In this document: positions 20,091 to 28,966 of the stretch, one piece after another
Layout of the letters: every line of letters starts with the position of its first letter
How positions within the stretch are numbered: the stretch's first letter is position 1
From: Pedobacter miscanthi
Lineage (GTDB): Bacteria > Bacteroidota > Bacteroidia > Sphingobacteriales > Sphingobacteriaceae
Reading direction: 5' to 3'
Assembly (NCBI RefSeq): GCF_003315595.1
Contig: NZ_QNQU01000003.1
Location: forward strand, 335,663-399,662
DNA: 64,000 nt
Notes under the pieces: model-generated
Database searches by the model: none
The model's input: the letters and a program-made list of their open reading frames with translations, nothing else
Told to the model about the DNA's origin: nothing
Position numbers and translations under genes: made by a program

Positions 20091-20126
20091 GCATAAAAAA
20101 GTCCCGATGCAAATCGGGACTTTTTT
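20091..20126 (+). terminator. Rho-independent terminator after the OmpA gene
   Basis: GTCCCGATGCAAATCGGGAC hairpin flanked by an A-run and six T's, 15 bases after the stop. The stem belongs to the CCCGAT...ATCGGG type that also occurs at 47045, 63848 and in the tRNA-derived array. Confidence 0.92.
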
Positions 20127-20225
20127 GGTTTATGTACCCCTATCATTATTTCGAGCGGAGTGCAACTTGTATCAATTTTACATCAGTAACGTAGTCGAAA
20201 AATTTATTAAGCTATATTTTGCATG

Positions 20226-20381
20226 CGTATCGTCACCCTGAATTTATTTCAGGGTCTTTAATGCAAGATAGATCTCTCCGTTCCACTGCGTTTCGGTCGA
20301 GATGACGATCCTTTTGTGGAATTGTCATCCTGAGCGTAGTCGAAGGATCTCCATTCCGTTTCGTTCAGTCGCAATGACGAC
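20226..20381. repeat. Composite intergenic palindromic repeat
   Basis: Three elements in a row: CACCCTGAA...TTCAGGGT (20234-20256), GATCTCTCCGTTCCACTGCG...TCGAGATGACG (about 20271-20306), and GTCATCCTGAGCGTAGTCGAAGGATC (20324-20350). A further CGCAATGACGAC ends the block. The same pieces recur at 39887-39978, 40832-40917 and 58376-58490. No ORF is present in 20127-20411. Confidence 0.7.
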
Positions 20382-20411
20382 TTTTTTTTATTTGATGTTC
20401 ACGCACATTCT

Positions 20412-21389
20412 TTACTTAAGCTCCACAATTACCTTTTTAATTTCACTTAAATCATTCATCTCAAAATTTAGTGTTTGAGGGTAAAACCGCTGATAAATAA
20501 TCTTATTATCTTTACTATCGTAAACACTGATTATCTTATCGTTTGAACGCTGCGTGTAAACCACATATTTTATCGGGGTTTCTTTATTTAAAACCAGGCT
20601 GTCAAGCTCATCATAGGATACGAACTTGAGTTTATAATTATAGGGTTCCAATACAACTCCCGATTTTGGTAAAAGGGCCAATCTTGATGAAAAAACCTGT
20701 TTAATATATTCAGGAATGTAAAGTGTTTCTTTTGCCAGTTCGGGCAGGCGTACTTTATTATAAAACTGAAAATCTATAGCGCAGTTTTGCCCGGATACTA
20801 AGCCATCGTTGATCTGCTTTAAATAACCCGTTAAAAAGCCGGGCGACCAGTTTAAAAAATCAGATTTATTGTAGAGGTTTGATAAAAGGTTATTTTTTAT
20901 GCTCCTTTTTGTGCCATATTGCTCATCCTGTGTTTCAAGTAATAAATTGGTTCTCCGATCTGCGAAAAGTGTAACGGTAGCCAGTATACTTTCTTCTTTT
21001 ACCTTGGGTTTTTTAGATGGTGTTATCAGTTTCAAGGCATAAACCACATTTACATTAGTTGAGCTATCAAGTTTTTCTGCATAGCCATCGAAATAGAAAA
21101 AAGAATAATTGGCTAGTGTGTCATAACGCGACAGCTCTTGGGGTTTGATAATTTTATAGGGTGTAATTGTCCAGGTTTTTTTAATCGCCTCGTCAAATTT
21201 TTGCAATTCCGCATAATCGCTATACTGCAAAGTAAATAGCGTGGTTGTTTTTTTAAAAATCTCTAATTTCGGACTGTTGGCGAGGGCAGCTCCGAAATAA
21301 GAAACCTGACTTTTGCAGATGGTAGCCCACAACGTAAGCAGGCCGAAAAGGAATATTCCCTTTACTTTTAACATATTCATTGTTTTCAT
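20412..21389 (-). CDS. Exported protein of unknown function
   Basis: About 325 residues; not recognised. The N-terminus (MNMLKVKGIFLFGLLTLWATICKSQ) looks like a signal peptide, so the product is probably periplasmic or on the surface. The mature part is mixed alpha/beta without repeats, Cys pairs or obvious catalytic motifs. It contains many Tyr/Lys-rich strands (FFYFDGYAEKLDSSTNVNVVYALKLI; IKYVVYTQRSNDKIISVYDSKDNKIIYQRFY). The gene is divergent from the marR gene; the shared upstream region is about 110 bases. A GTG at 21398 is in frame, but ATG 21389 is preferred. Confidence 0.75.
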   Translation of the reverse strand: MKTMNMLKVKGIFLFGLLTLWATICKSQVSYFGAALANSPKLEIFKKTTTLFTLQYSDYAELQKFDEAIKKTWTITPYKIIKPQELSRYDTLANYSFFYFDGYAEKLDSSTNVNVVYALKLITPSKKPKVKEESILATVTLFADRRTNLLLETQDEQYGTKRSIKNNLLSNLYNKSDFLNWSPGFLTGYLKQINDGLVSGQNCAIDFQFYNKVRLPELAKETLYIPEYIKQVFSSRLALLPKSGVVLEPYNYKLKFVSYDELDSLVLNKETPIKYVVYTQRSNDKIISVYDSKDNKIIYQRFYPQTLNFEMNDLSEIKKVIVELK

Positions 21390-21441
21390 TTTGTGCACAA
21401 CTATATTAAGAAAATTTTGACAATTATTTTGAATTTTTCTA

Positions 21442-21486
21442 TTGCATTAACAAAATACATTCATTAGCTTTGTTATGCAAGCATAA
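21442..21486 (+). promoter_or_regulatory. marR promoter with overlapping palindromic operator
   Basis: TTG (21442-21444), 20 bases, then TAGCTTTG (21465-21472) is a strong Bacteroidota promoter. A perfect inverted repeat, TTATGC-AA-GCATAA (21473-21486), sits exactly at the predicted transcription start. A palindrome in that place before a MarR gene is the expected layout for autorepression. Confidence 0.6.
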
Positions 21487-21499
21487 TAAATTAACAAAA

Positions 21500-21934
21500 A
21501 TGAAACAACAACAAACCATAGATTACCATGTGAAGTTTGCATGGCAAAATATGTTTAATAAGTATAATCAGATGGCATCCAGTTTCGGGATTACGCAGGC
21601 CATTGGATATATGCTGATTAACATTGACGACACTGATGGGACTGCCGTTTCAAATTTAGCTGCCTTGCTTGGTGTTAAAGCCACCAGTCTTTCGCGCATG
21701 CTGAACAATATGGAAGAAGCCAACCTGATTTACCGCGAAACTTCGGCAGGTGATAAACGTTCGGTAAAAGTTTTCCTTACTGATTTTGGAAAAGAAAAAA
21801 AACAACTGGCCAAGGGGGTTGTCCGGAAATTTAACGAATACCTCGACGAGCATTTCACCAAAAAGGAGAAAGAAACCTTTATCAGTTTACTTATAAAATT
21901 AAATGAGATCACAGTAGCTTATACTGTTGATTAA
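21500..21934 (+). CDS. MarR family transcriptional regulator
   Basis: 144-residue winged-helix regulator. The recognition region NLAALLGVKATSLSRMLNNMEEANLIYRETSAGDKRSVKVFLTDFGKE contains the MarR helix-turn-helix followed by the D-x-R-S wing. N- and C-terminal helices (DYHVKFAWQNMFNKYNQMA; KEKETFISLLIKLNEIT) form the usual dimer interface. It is the first gene before fadN-fadA-fadE, so it most likely controls fatty-acid degradation in response to an acyl-CoA or fatty acid; this is inferred from position. ATG 21500 is chosen over 21470, which would lie inside the promoter. Confidence 0.9.
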   Translation: MKQQQTIDYHVKFAWQNMFNKYNQMASSFGITQAIGYMLINIDDTDGTAVSNLAALLGVKATSLSRMLNNMEEANLIYRETSAGDKRSVKVFLTDFGKEKKQLAKGVVRKFNEYLDEHFTKKEKETFISLLIKLNEITVAYTVD

Positions 21935-21952
21935 ACCAGGTATAATAATCAG

Positions 21953-21978
21953 CCTGTTTGGTAAATATGCTAAACAGG
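21953..21978. promoter_or_regulatory. Inverted repeat between marR and fadN
   Basis: CCTGTTT and AAACAGG are perfect 7-base arms around a 12-base centre, 35 bases before the fadN start. No T-run follows, so it is more likely an operator or attenuating hairpin than a terminator. Its sequence differs from the TTATGC palindrome ahead of marR. Confidence 0.4.
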
Positions 21979-22013
21979 TTCTATCATGACTACTGAAAAG
22001 CAAATAGATAACA

Positions 22014-24419
22014 ATGAAACGAAGCATTAATAAAGTTGCTGTTTTAGGTTCGGGTATTATGGGATCGCGTATTGCATGCCACTTCGCCAATATTGGTGTA
22101 GAGGTTTTACTGCTGGATATTGTCCCTAAAGAACTGAGCCCCGAAGAGCAGGCAAAAGGATTAGCGCTGGATAACCCAGCGGTAAAAAACCGGATTGTAA
22201 ATACGGCTTTGCAAACCGCTGTAAAAACGAATCCATCACCGGTTTATACCAAAAAAGCATTAAATAAAATCAAAACCGGAAATTTCGACGATGATATGTC
22301 GAAAATTGCAGGTTACGATTGGGTAATTGAAGTAGTGGTCGAAAATCTCGATATCAAGAAAAAAGTTTTCGAACAGGTAGAGCAATTCCGCAAACCGGGA
22401 ACCCTCATTACTTCTAATACCTCGGGTATTCCAATCCATTTAATGGCTGAAGGAAGAAGCGAAGATTTTAAAGCGCATTTCTGCGGAACGCACTTTTTTA
22501 ACCCGCCACGCTATTTAAAATTATTAGAGATTATCCCTACACCGCATACACAGCCTGAAATTGTTGATTTCCTGATGCAATACGGTGATAAATTTTTAGG
22601 TAAAACAACTGTTTTGTGTAAAGATACCCCGGCATTTATTGCCAACCGTGTGGGTGTTTATTCTATTATGGCATTGCTGCATTTGGTTGAAAAACTGGAT
22701 TTAACTGTAGAAGAGGTTGATAAATTTACCGGTCCGGCATTGGGCAGACCAAAATCGGCTACTTTCCGTACTTCGGATGTGGTGGGTTTAGATACCATGA
22801 TTAAAGTGGCCAAAGGCTTGTATGATAACTGCCCGGATGATAAAGCACACGAACTGTTTAAACTTCCTGCTTACGTGCAGAAAATGGAAGAAAACAAGTG
22901 GCTTGGCGATAAAACCAAACAGGGTTTTTATAAAAAGACTAAAACTGCAGAAGGTAAAACGGAAATCCTTGCCCTTGATTTAAAAACATTAGAATACAAA
23001 CCTCAGCAAAAAGTAAAATCGGCGACCTTAGAAATGACCAAACCGGTCGAAAACCTTCGTGAGCGCATGAAGATTTTTGCCAAGGGAAAAGATAAGGCTG
23101 GCGAACTGTTCCGTCATTCTTCATTCGGTTTATTCGAATATGTATCCGATCGCATTCCTGAAATTTCTGACGAACTTTACCGTATCGACGATGCCATGCG
23201 TGCAGGTTTCGGTTGGGAATTGGGACCGTTCGAACTTTGGGACGCTGTTGGCGTAAAAGAAGCCATTGAGGGCATGGAGCAATATGGTAATAAAGCTGCG
23301 GCCTGGGTACACGAAATGCTCGATGCCGGTAATACTTCTTTCTATAAAATAGAAAACGGCGTTAAAAAATATTACGATATCCCTTCTAAATCTTACAAGG
23401 CTTTACCGGGTACCGATGAGTTTATCATTTTGGATAACCTCCGCGAAAATAAAACCCTTTGGAAAAACTCGGGTGTTTCGATCATTGATCTGGGTGATGG
23501 CATTTTGAATGTAGAATTCCACACCAAGATGAATACCATTGGCGGTGATGTAATTTCTGGCATTAACAAAGCTATTGATATGGCCGAAAAAGACTACCGT
23601 GGTTTGGTAATCGGCAATGATGGTGCAAATTTTTCTGCCGGTGCAAACGTAGGGATGATCTTTATGATGGCAGTAGAGCAGGAGTGGGACGAATTGAATA
23701 TGGCCATTAAAATGTTCCAGAATACTTCAATGCGTATCCGTTATTCTTCTATTCCGGTTGTGGTAGCACCGCATAATTTAACCCTGGGCGGTGGTTGCGA
23801 ATTTAGTTTACATGCAGATCACGTACAGCTTTCTGCCGAAACCTATATGGGTTTGGTAGAGTTTGGCGTGGGCGTTATCCCGGGTGGAGGCGGAACAAAA
23901 GAATTCGCCTTGCGTGCCTCTGATGAATATAAAGATGATCAGATTGTGCAGAATGCCCTGAAAGATCGTTTCTTGACTATCGGAATGGCCAAAGTTTCTA
24001 CTTCGGGTTACGAAGCTTACGAATTAGGCTATCTGCAGAAAGATAAATTCTCGATCTCGATGAACCGCAACCGTTTACTGGCTGATGCAAAAGCGAAAGC
24101 GATAGAACTGGCCGATGCCGGATATACCAAACCTGTTCAACGCAATGATATCAAGGTATTAGGAAAGCAGGGTTTAGGGATTGTTTATGCAGGTGCAAAT
24201 AGCATGTACGCAGGGCATTTCATTTCTGAACACGATAAAAAAATCTCCGAAAAATTAGGTTATGTAATGTGTGGTGGCGATTTATCTTCTCCAACAGAAG
24301 TAACCGAGCAATATTTATTAGATCTGGAAAGAGAAGCATTTTTATCACTTGCAGGCGAACGGAAGAGTTTAGAGCGGATCCAGAGTATTATTACAAAAGG
24401 TAAGCCGTTGAGGAATTAG
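22014..24419 (+). CDS. fadN: 3-hydroxyacyl-CoA dehydrogenase / enoyl-CoA hydratase (FadN type)
   Basis: 801-residue bifunctional beta-oxidation enzyme. The dehydrogenase comes first: the Rossmann motif VLGSGIMGSRIACHFANIG is at residues 9-27, followed by the 3HCDH core (THFFNPPRYLKLLEIIPTP, DTPAFIANRVG). A hydratase/isomerase domain follows at about residues 490-690, with a GGGCEF oxyanion-hole region and VEFGVGVIPGGGG. This order is that of B. subtilis FadN and the reverse of E. coli FadB. It hydrates enoyl-CoA and oxidises the hydroxyacyl-CoA with NAD. The thiolase partner follows 174 bases downstream. Confidence 0.95.
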   Translation: MKRSINKVAVLGSGIMGSRIACHFANIGVEVLLLDIVPKELSPEEQAKGLALDNPAVKNRIVNTALQTAVKTNPSPVYTKKALNKIKTGNFDDDMSKIAGYDWVIEVVVENLDIKKKVFEQVEQFRKPGTLITSNTSGIPIHLMAEGRSEDFKAHFCGTHFFNPPRYLKLLEIIPTPHTQPEIVDFLMQYGDKFLGKTTVLCKDTPAFIANRVGVYSIMALLHLVEKLDLTVEEVDKFTGPALGRPKSATFRTSDVVGLDTMIKVAKGLYDNCPDDKAHELFKLPAYVQKMEENKWLGDKTKQGFYKKTKTAEGKTEILALDLKTLEYKPQQKVKSATLEMTKPVENLRERMKIFAKGKDKAGELFRHSSFGLFEYVSDRIPEISDELYRIDDAMRAGFGWELGPFELWDAVGVKEAIEGMEQYGNKAAAWVHEMLDAGNTSFYKIENGVKKYYDIPSKSYKALPGTDEFIILDNLRENKTLWKNSGVSIIDLGDGILNVEFHTKMNTIGGDVISGINKAIDMAEKDYRGLVIGNDGANFSAGANVGMIFMMAVEQEWDELNMAIKMFQNTSMRIRYSSIPVVVAPHNLTLGGGCEFSLHADHVQLSAETYMGLVEFGVGVIPGGGGTKEFALRASDEYKDDQIVQNALKDRFLTIGMAKVSTSGYEAYELGYLQKDKFSISMNRNRLLADAKAKAIELADAGYTKPVQRNDIKVLGKQGLGIVYAGANSMYAGHFISEHDKKISEKLGYVMCGGDLSSPTEVTEQYLLDLEREAFLSLAGERKSLERIQSIITKGKPLRN

Positions 24420-24520
24420 AGCTTTAAATATTGAGATATGAGTATCAAGTATCAAGATGTGAATATCGAATAAAGTCTTAATTATATTAATTAACAAATA
24501 AAATAATGCAAGGATTAAGT

Positions 24521-24570
24521 CTTGATACTATATACTTGATACTATATACTTGATACTATATACTTGATCC
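24521..24570. repeat. 14-bp tandem repeat between fadN and fadA
   Basis: CTTGATACTATATA occurs three times in perfect tandem followed by a partial copy (CTTGATCC). Related TATCAAG words lie at 24439-24465, 25772-25802 and 26223-26395, all within the fad cluster. Confidence 0.85.
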
Positions 24571-24593
24571 TTTGCTATTAGATACTAAAAAAA

Positions 24594-25769
24594 ATGGAAG
24601 CATATATTATAGCCGGATATCGCACAGCAGTGGGTAAAGCACCACGCGGCGTATTCCGTTTTACAAGAGCTGATGATTTGGCTGCAGAGGTAATCAGGGC
24701 TTTAGTGGCATCGGTTCCGAATTTAGATAACGAACAGATTGATGATGTAATTGTAGGTAATGCTACTCCGGAGGCTGAACAGGGCTTAAATATCGGTCGT
24801 ATGATTTCGCTGATGGGCCTGGATACCGATAAAGTTCCCGGGGTTACTGTAAACCGTTACTGTGCATCGGGTTTAGATACCATTGCGACGGCAGTTGCGA
24901 AAATTAAAGCCGGCATGGCCGATTGTATAATTGCCGGTGGGGTAGAGGTAATGAGCGGAATGCCTTTTGGCGGATGGAAACTCGTTCCAAATGCTGAGGT
25001 AGCCAAAAACAATCCTGATTGGTATTGGGGTATGGGTTTAACTGCTGAGGCTGTAGCCAAAGAATATAACGTAAGCCGCGAAGATCAAGATGCTTTTTCG
25101 TTAAAATCTCACGAGAAAGCCATTCATGCCATTAAAAACGGTCATTTAAAAGATGGTATTTTACCCATCACCGTTAATGAAAATTATCTGGACGCCAATT
25201 TGAAAAAGAAAACCCGTTCTTATGTGGTAGATACTGATGAAGGTCCGCGTGCAGATACCACATTGGATAAACTGGCGAAACTGAAACCGGTATTTGATGC
25301 TGTTGGAAGTGTAACTGCCGGTAATTCTTCGCAAACATCCGATGGTGCTGCATTTGTACTGGTGGTTTCTGAAAAGAAAATGAAAGAATTAAACGCCGAA
25401 CCAATTGCAAGATTAGTGAGTTACGGTATTGCTGGTGTTCCGCCACGCATTATGGGTATCGGTCCGATTGAGGCAATCCCGAAAGCGCTAAAACAGGCCG
25501 GTTTGAAAAAAGAAGATATCGATTTAATCGAACTGAACGAGGCCTTTGCCTCTCAATCTTTGGCGGTAATCAGAACGTTGGATTTAAACCCGGATGTGAT
25601 TAACGTTAACGGTGGTGCAATAGCATTAGGCCACCCACTGGGCTGTACAGGTGCTAAGTTAACCGTGCAGATTATGAATGAATTAAAAAGGCAGAACAAA
25701 AAATATGGAATGGTAACCATGTGTGTGGGAACAGGACAGGGGGCCGCAGGAATTTTTGAGTTGCTTTAA
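24594..25769 (+). CDS. fadA: Acetyl-CoA C-acyltransferase (3-ketoacyl-CoA thiolase)
   Basis: 391-residue thiolase catalysing the last step of each beta-oxidation cycle, cleaving 3-ketoacyl-CoA with CoA. All catalytic residues are in place: Cys90 in NRYCASGL, His347 in [14 protein letters not shown] and Cys377 in [14 protein letters not shown]. Length is normal. It lies between fadN and fadE, matching the fadNAE arrangement. The tight TATCAAG repeats on both sides separate it from its neighbours more than usual for this operon, so internal promoters are possible. Confidence 0.95.
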   Translation: MEAYIIAGYRTAVGKAPRGVFRFTRADDLAAEVIRALVASVPNLDNEQIDDVIVGNATPEAEQGLNIGRMISLMGLDTDKVPGVTVNRYCASGLDTIATAVAKIKAGMADCIIAGGVEVMSGMPFGGWKLVPNAEVAKNNPDWYWGMGLTAEAVAKEYNVSREDQDAFSLKSHEKAIHAIKNGHLKDGILPITVNENYLDANLKKKTRSYVVDTDEGPRADTTLDKLAKLKPVFDAVGSVTAGNSSQTSDGAAFVLVVSEKKMKELNAEPIARLVSYGIAGVPPRIMGIGPIEAIPKALKQAGLKKEDIDLIELNEAFASQSLAVIRTLDLNPDVINVNGGAIALGHPLGCTGAKLTVQIMNELKRQNKKYGMVTMCVGTGQGAAGIFELL

Positions 25770-25872
25770 TTAGTATCGAGATATGAGTATGTAGTATCAA
25801 GATTTAATAGCAGGTGAATAACCGATTTATAAATCATCCCGACATATTACTCAGTCACTAATACTAATATAT

Positions 25873-26223
25873 ATGCACAATTTTAAAGAGTTAAAAGTTT
25901 GGCAAAAATCAATTGAATTAGCTGTTGAAGTTTATAAAGCTAGTTCGTTTTTACCTGTTGATGAGAGATACGGTTTAATTTCTCAAATGAAAAGGTGCTC
26001 GGTTTCCATACCCTCCAATATTGCTGAAGGGGCCGGTAGGGGAACTAGTGCTCAGTTTAAATATTTTTTAACCATAAGCCAGGGCTCTGCTTTTGAATTG
26101 GAAACCCAGGTAATTATTTCAAATAGATTAGGGTTATTAGAAGATCCGCTTACCAATGATCTGATTGAAAAAACTACTGAAGTTCAAAAAATGATTTATG
26201 CCCTGGAAAAAAGATTAATTTGA
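25873..26223 (+). CDS. Four-helix bundle protein (23S rRNA intervening-sequence type)
   Basis: 116 residues matching the four-helix-bundle family first noted inside 23S rRNA intervening sequences. Visible are the opening FKELKVWQKSIELAVEVYKAS, the central RYGLISQMKRCSVSIPSNIAEGAGR and the FKYFLTISQGSAFELETQVIIS helix with the conserved Ser-Glu. The biochemical role is unknown. It is dropped between fadA and fadE, two genes that work together, and is bordered by TATCAAG repeats. It therefore looks like a mobile or recently inserted cassette rather than a lipid enzyme. Confidence 0.88.
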   Translation: MHNFKELKVWQKSIELAVEVYKASSFLPVDERYGLISQMKRCSVSIPSNIAEGAGRGTSAQFKYFLTISQGSAFELETQVIISNRLGLLEDPLTNDLIEKTTEVQKMIYALEKRLI

Positions 26224-26304
26224 TGTAGGTATTAGGAGTCAAGATGTGAGTATCAAGTATCAAAATTGTATAACATGATAGGGATTTTTTTGATACAAAC
26301 TTCA

Positions 26305-26395
26305 TCTTGATACTTGCTACTGATGTCTTGATACTCAAATCTTGATACTTACTACTGATATCTTGATACTCAAATCTTGATACTTGCTACTAGAT
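26305..26395. repeat. 35-bp tandem repeat immediately upstream of fadE
   Basis: A 35-base unit beginning TCTTGATACTTGCTACTGAT starts at 26305, 26340 and 26375 (2.6 copies, about 95% alike). It ends 9 bases before the fadE ATG, so the leader and ribosome-binding region of fadE is made of repeat sequence. Inverted copies of TATCAAG lie at 26247-26263. Confidence 0.85.
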
Positions 26396-26404
26396 AATAA
26401 AACA

Positions 26405-28198
26405 ATGGAAACAACTGAAAAAAAGACAATTAAAGGTGGCGAATTCTTAATTAAAGATACCACTTATCAGGAAGTATTTATCCCTGAAGAATTTGATGAA
26501 GAGCAGCAGATGATTGCACAGACCTGTCGCGATTTTTTAGCTTCGGAAGTTTATCCCAATTTAGATAAAATCGATAAACAGGAAGATCCCGAACTCATGC
26601 CAACACTTTTAACCAAAGCTGGCGAACTGGGTATCCTGGGGGTTTCGGTGCCTGAAGAATACGGTGGTTTCGGGAAGAACTTCAATACATCCATGTTGGT
26701 TGCCGATGTGGTGGGCGCAGGACACTCTTTTGCCGTAGCACTTTCTGCACATACAGGAATTGGAACTTTGCCGATTTTATATTACGGTAATGAGGAACAA
26801 AAAGCAAAATATATCCCAAAACTGGGTTCGGGCGAATGGAAAGCAGCATATTGTTTAACTGAGCCAAATTCAGGATCGGATGCAAATTCTGGAAAAACAA
26901 AAGCCAAATTAAGCGAAGATGGTAAACATTATATCATCAATGGGCAGAAAATGTGGATTACCAACGGTGGTTTTGCCGATATATTTATCGTGTTTGCCAA
27001 AATAGATGATGATAAAAACCTAACTGCATTTATTGTTGAAAAGGAATTTGGTGGCATTACCATGAATCCTGAAGAACATAAAATGGGTATCAAAGGTTCT
27101 TCAACACGTCAGGTTTTCTTTAACGATTGCCCTGTACCGGTCGAAAATATGTTAAGCGAACGCGAAAACGGTTTCAAAATCGCTGTAAACATTTTAAATA
27201 TCGGCCGGATCAAATTATCGGCTGCAGCGATCGGTGCTTCAAAAGCAACTTTAAATACAGCCATTAATTATTCGAATGAGCGGATCCAGTTTGGTCGTCC
27301 GATTTCGAAATATGGGGCCATCCGGTTCAAAATTGCGGAAATTGCTTCTAAACTTTATGCAGTAGATGCGGCGAATTACCGTGCCGGACAGAATATTGAT
27401 GATACTTACGATCAATTGGTTGCTGGTGGAATGGAATCGGGTAAAGCAAGATTAAAATCTGTTGAACAATTTGCTGTAGAGTGTGCCATCCTGAAAGTTT
27501 GGGGATCTGAAGCATTAGATTACGCTGTTGATGAGGGTGTTCAGATTTATGGCGGTATGGGTTTCTCTGCTGATGCGCCAATGGACAGGGCTTACCGCGA
27601 TGCCCGTATCAACCGGATTTTTGAAGGTACAAACGAAATTAACCGTTTATTAACTGTTGATATGATGTTGAAACGTGCCATGAAAGGAGAACTGGATTTA
27701 ATGACACCGGCCACAGCGGTTGCAGCCGAATTGATGAGCATTCCGGATTTTGGCGAAGAAGATACCAGCTTATTTGCGGCAGAGAAAAAAGTACTTTCGA
27801 ATTTGAAAAAAGCAACTTTAATGGTAGCTGGTGCTGCGGTTCAAAAGTTAATGATGACTTTAAGCAAAGAACAGGAAATATTGATGAACATTGCCGATAT
27901 GGCAGGTTACGTTTATGTACTGGAATCTGCTTTATTACGGACTGAAAAACTGGTTAATACCCGCGGTGAAGAAGCATCTGCAGGTCAGTTGGATTTATTA
28001 AGGATTTACCTGGTAGAAGCAGTAGATGGTATTGCCAAAGCAGGTAAAGAGGCGCTTTGGGCTTTTGCCGAAGGTGATGAGCAACGCATGATGTTGGTAG
28101 GTTTACGTCGTTTTACAAAAGTAGAACCATTTAACGTTAAAGATGCACGCCAAAGAGTTGCGCAACAGCTTATAGAAGCGAATAAATATATTTTTTAA
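26405..28198 (+). CDS. fadE: Acyl-CoA dehydrogenase
   Basis: 597-residue FAD enzyme that introduces the first double bond of beta-oxidation. Family motifs: AAYCLTEPNSGSDANSGKTKA and QKMWITNGGFADI in the flavin/substrate-binding middle domain. In the C-terminal helical domain, YGGMGFSADAPMDRAYRDARI precedes IFEGTNEINR, whose Glu407 is the expected catalytic base. The extra ~180 C-terminal residues (after LTVDMMLKRAM) are normal for this larger subgroup and for B. subtilis FadE. ATG 26405 is used; the upstream in-frame TTG at 26384 lies within the tandem repeat. Confidence 0.94.
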   Translation: METTEKKTIKGGEFLIKDTTYQEVFIPEEFDEEQQMIAQTCRDFLASEVYPNLDKIDKQEDPELMPTLLTKAGELGILGVSVPEEYGGFGKNFNTSMLVADVVGAGHSFAVALSAHTGIGTLPILYYGNEEQKAKYIPKLGSGEWKAAYCLTEPNSGSDANSGKTKAKLSEDGKHYIINGQKMWITNGGFADIFIVFAKIDDDKNLTAFIVEKEFGGITMNPEEHKMGIKGSSTRQVFFNDCPVPVENMLSERENGFKIAVNILNIGRIKLSAAAIGASKATLNTAINYSNERIQFGRPISKYGAIRFKIAEIASKLYAVDAANYRAGQNIDDTYDQLVAGGMESGKARLKSVEQFAVECAILKVWGSEALDYAVDEGVQIYGGMGFSADAPMDRAYRDARINRIFEGTNEINRLLTVDMMLKRAMKGELDLMTPATAVAAELMSIPDFGEEDTSLFAAEKKVLSNLKKATLMVAGAAVQKLMMTLSKEQEILMNIADMAGYVYVLESALLRTEKLVNTRGEEASAGQLDLLRIYLVEAVDGIAKAGKEALWAFAEGDEQRMMLVGLRRFTKVEPFNVKDARQRVAQQLIEANKYIF

Positions 28199-28372
28199 GT
28201 TAGAAGGTTAATGGGTTGAGGGTTTAAGGCTTGAGTGAAAATTCGAGCATTAAACCCTTTTTTGTTTTTCTGCTGTCATGCTGAGGTACGAAGCATCTGC
28301 AATTGATGAAACTGTGTTCCCAAAAAAATCGTAACCTTTAGCTTTATAATATTAAAAGCTTATTTTCGCGGC

Positions 28373-28819
28373 ATGATTAAGTTTAGATTTCTTACAATAC
28401 TCTTTTTATGTGTAGTTGCGGTTTCATCCTGTAAAAAAGATGAAGATCCTAAAAAACAGATTACCGATTTTATCCAGCAGAACAATATCAATGCGGTTAG
28501 GGATGCATCTGGTTTATATTATCAGATTATTAAACCGGGTTCTGGTTCTTTTACCTATCCGGCCAATACCAAAATCACCATCAAATATGAAGGTAGGTTG
28601 CTAAATGGCAGTGTATTCGACAACGGAGGTGGAAAAGAGCAGACATTCGACCTTGCTGGACTGATACAAGGCTGGCAGATTGGCATCCCCAAAATCCAGA
28701 AAGGTGGCGAAATCAGGTTGATCATTCCACCGGGTTTGGGTTATGGAAGTGGTGCTGTAGGTTCAATTCCGGGAAATTCGGTGTTGGATTTTACCATTCA
28801 GCTTTCTAATACTCAATAA
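28373..28819 (+). CDS. FKBP-type peptidyl-prolyl isomerase lipoprotein (copy 1)
   Basis: 148 residues. Lipoprotein signal peptide with Cys in SSCKKDED, then a short helical spacer and one FKBP domain (IKYEGRLLNGSVFDNGGG; LIQGWQIGIPKIQKGGEIRLIIPPGLGYG; IPGNSVLDFTI). These enzymes speed proline isomerisation during folding of exported proteins. A TATTTTCG box at 28361-28368 ends only four bases before the ATG. That predicts a leaderless or nearly leaderless mRNA, as for copy 2. Confidence 0.92.
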   Translation: MIKFRFLTILFLCVVAVSSCKKDEDPKKQITDFIQQNNINAVRDASGLYYQIIKPGSGSFTYPANTKITIKYEGRLLNGSVFDNGGGKEQTFDLAGLIQGWQIGIPKIQKGGEIRLIIPPGLGYGSGAVGSIPGNSVLDFTIQLSNTQ

Positions 28820-28929
28820 GACTAAAGAAGAATACCGAAGCTGAAAATTTATATTGTCAATTTTTAATTAAGTTCCTGGTATTTTTACCTTTACCTAAAC
28901 GCTTTAAAATTGTTAAAATAGGTTAAAAA

Positions 28930-28960
28930 TTGTAGCATCCGTATTAAAAGCTTATTTTTG
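28930..28960 (+). promoter_or_regulatory. Promoter overlapping the start of FKBP copy 2
   Basis: TTG (28930-28932), 20 bases, TATTTTTG (28953-28960) is a near-perfect Bacteroidota promoter. The expected start of transcription, 5-8 bases further, falls on the ATGATG at 28964-28969. The stretch TATTAAAAGCTTATTTT before it is duplicated ahead of copy 1 (28350-28366). Confidence 0.6.
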
Positions 28961-28966
28961 CGGATG

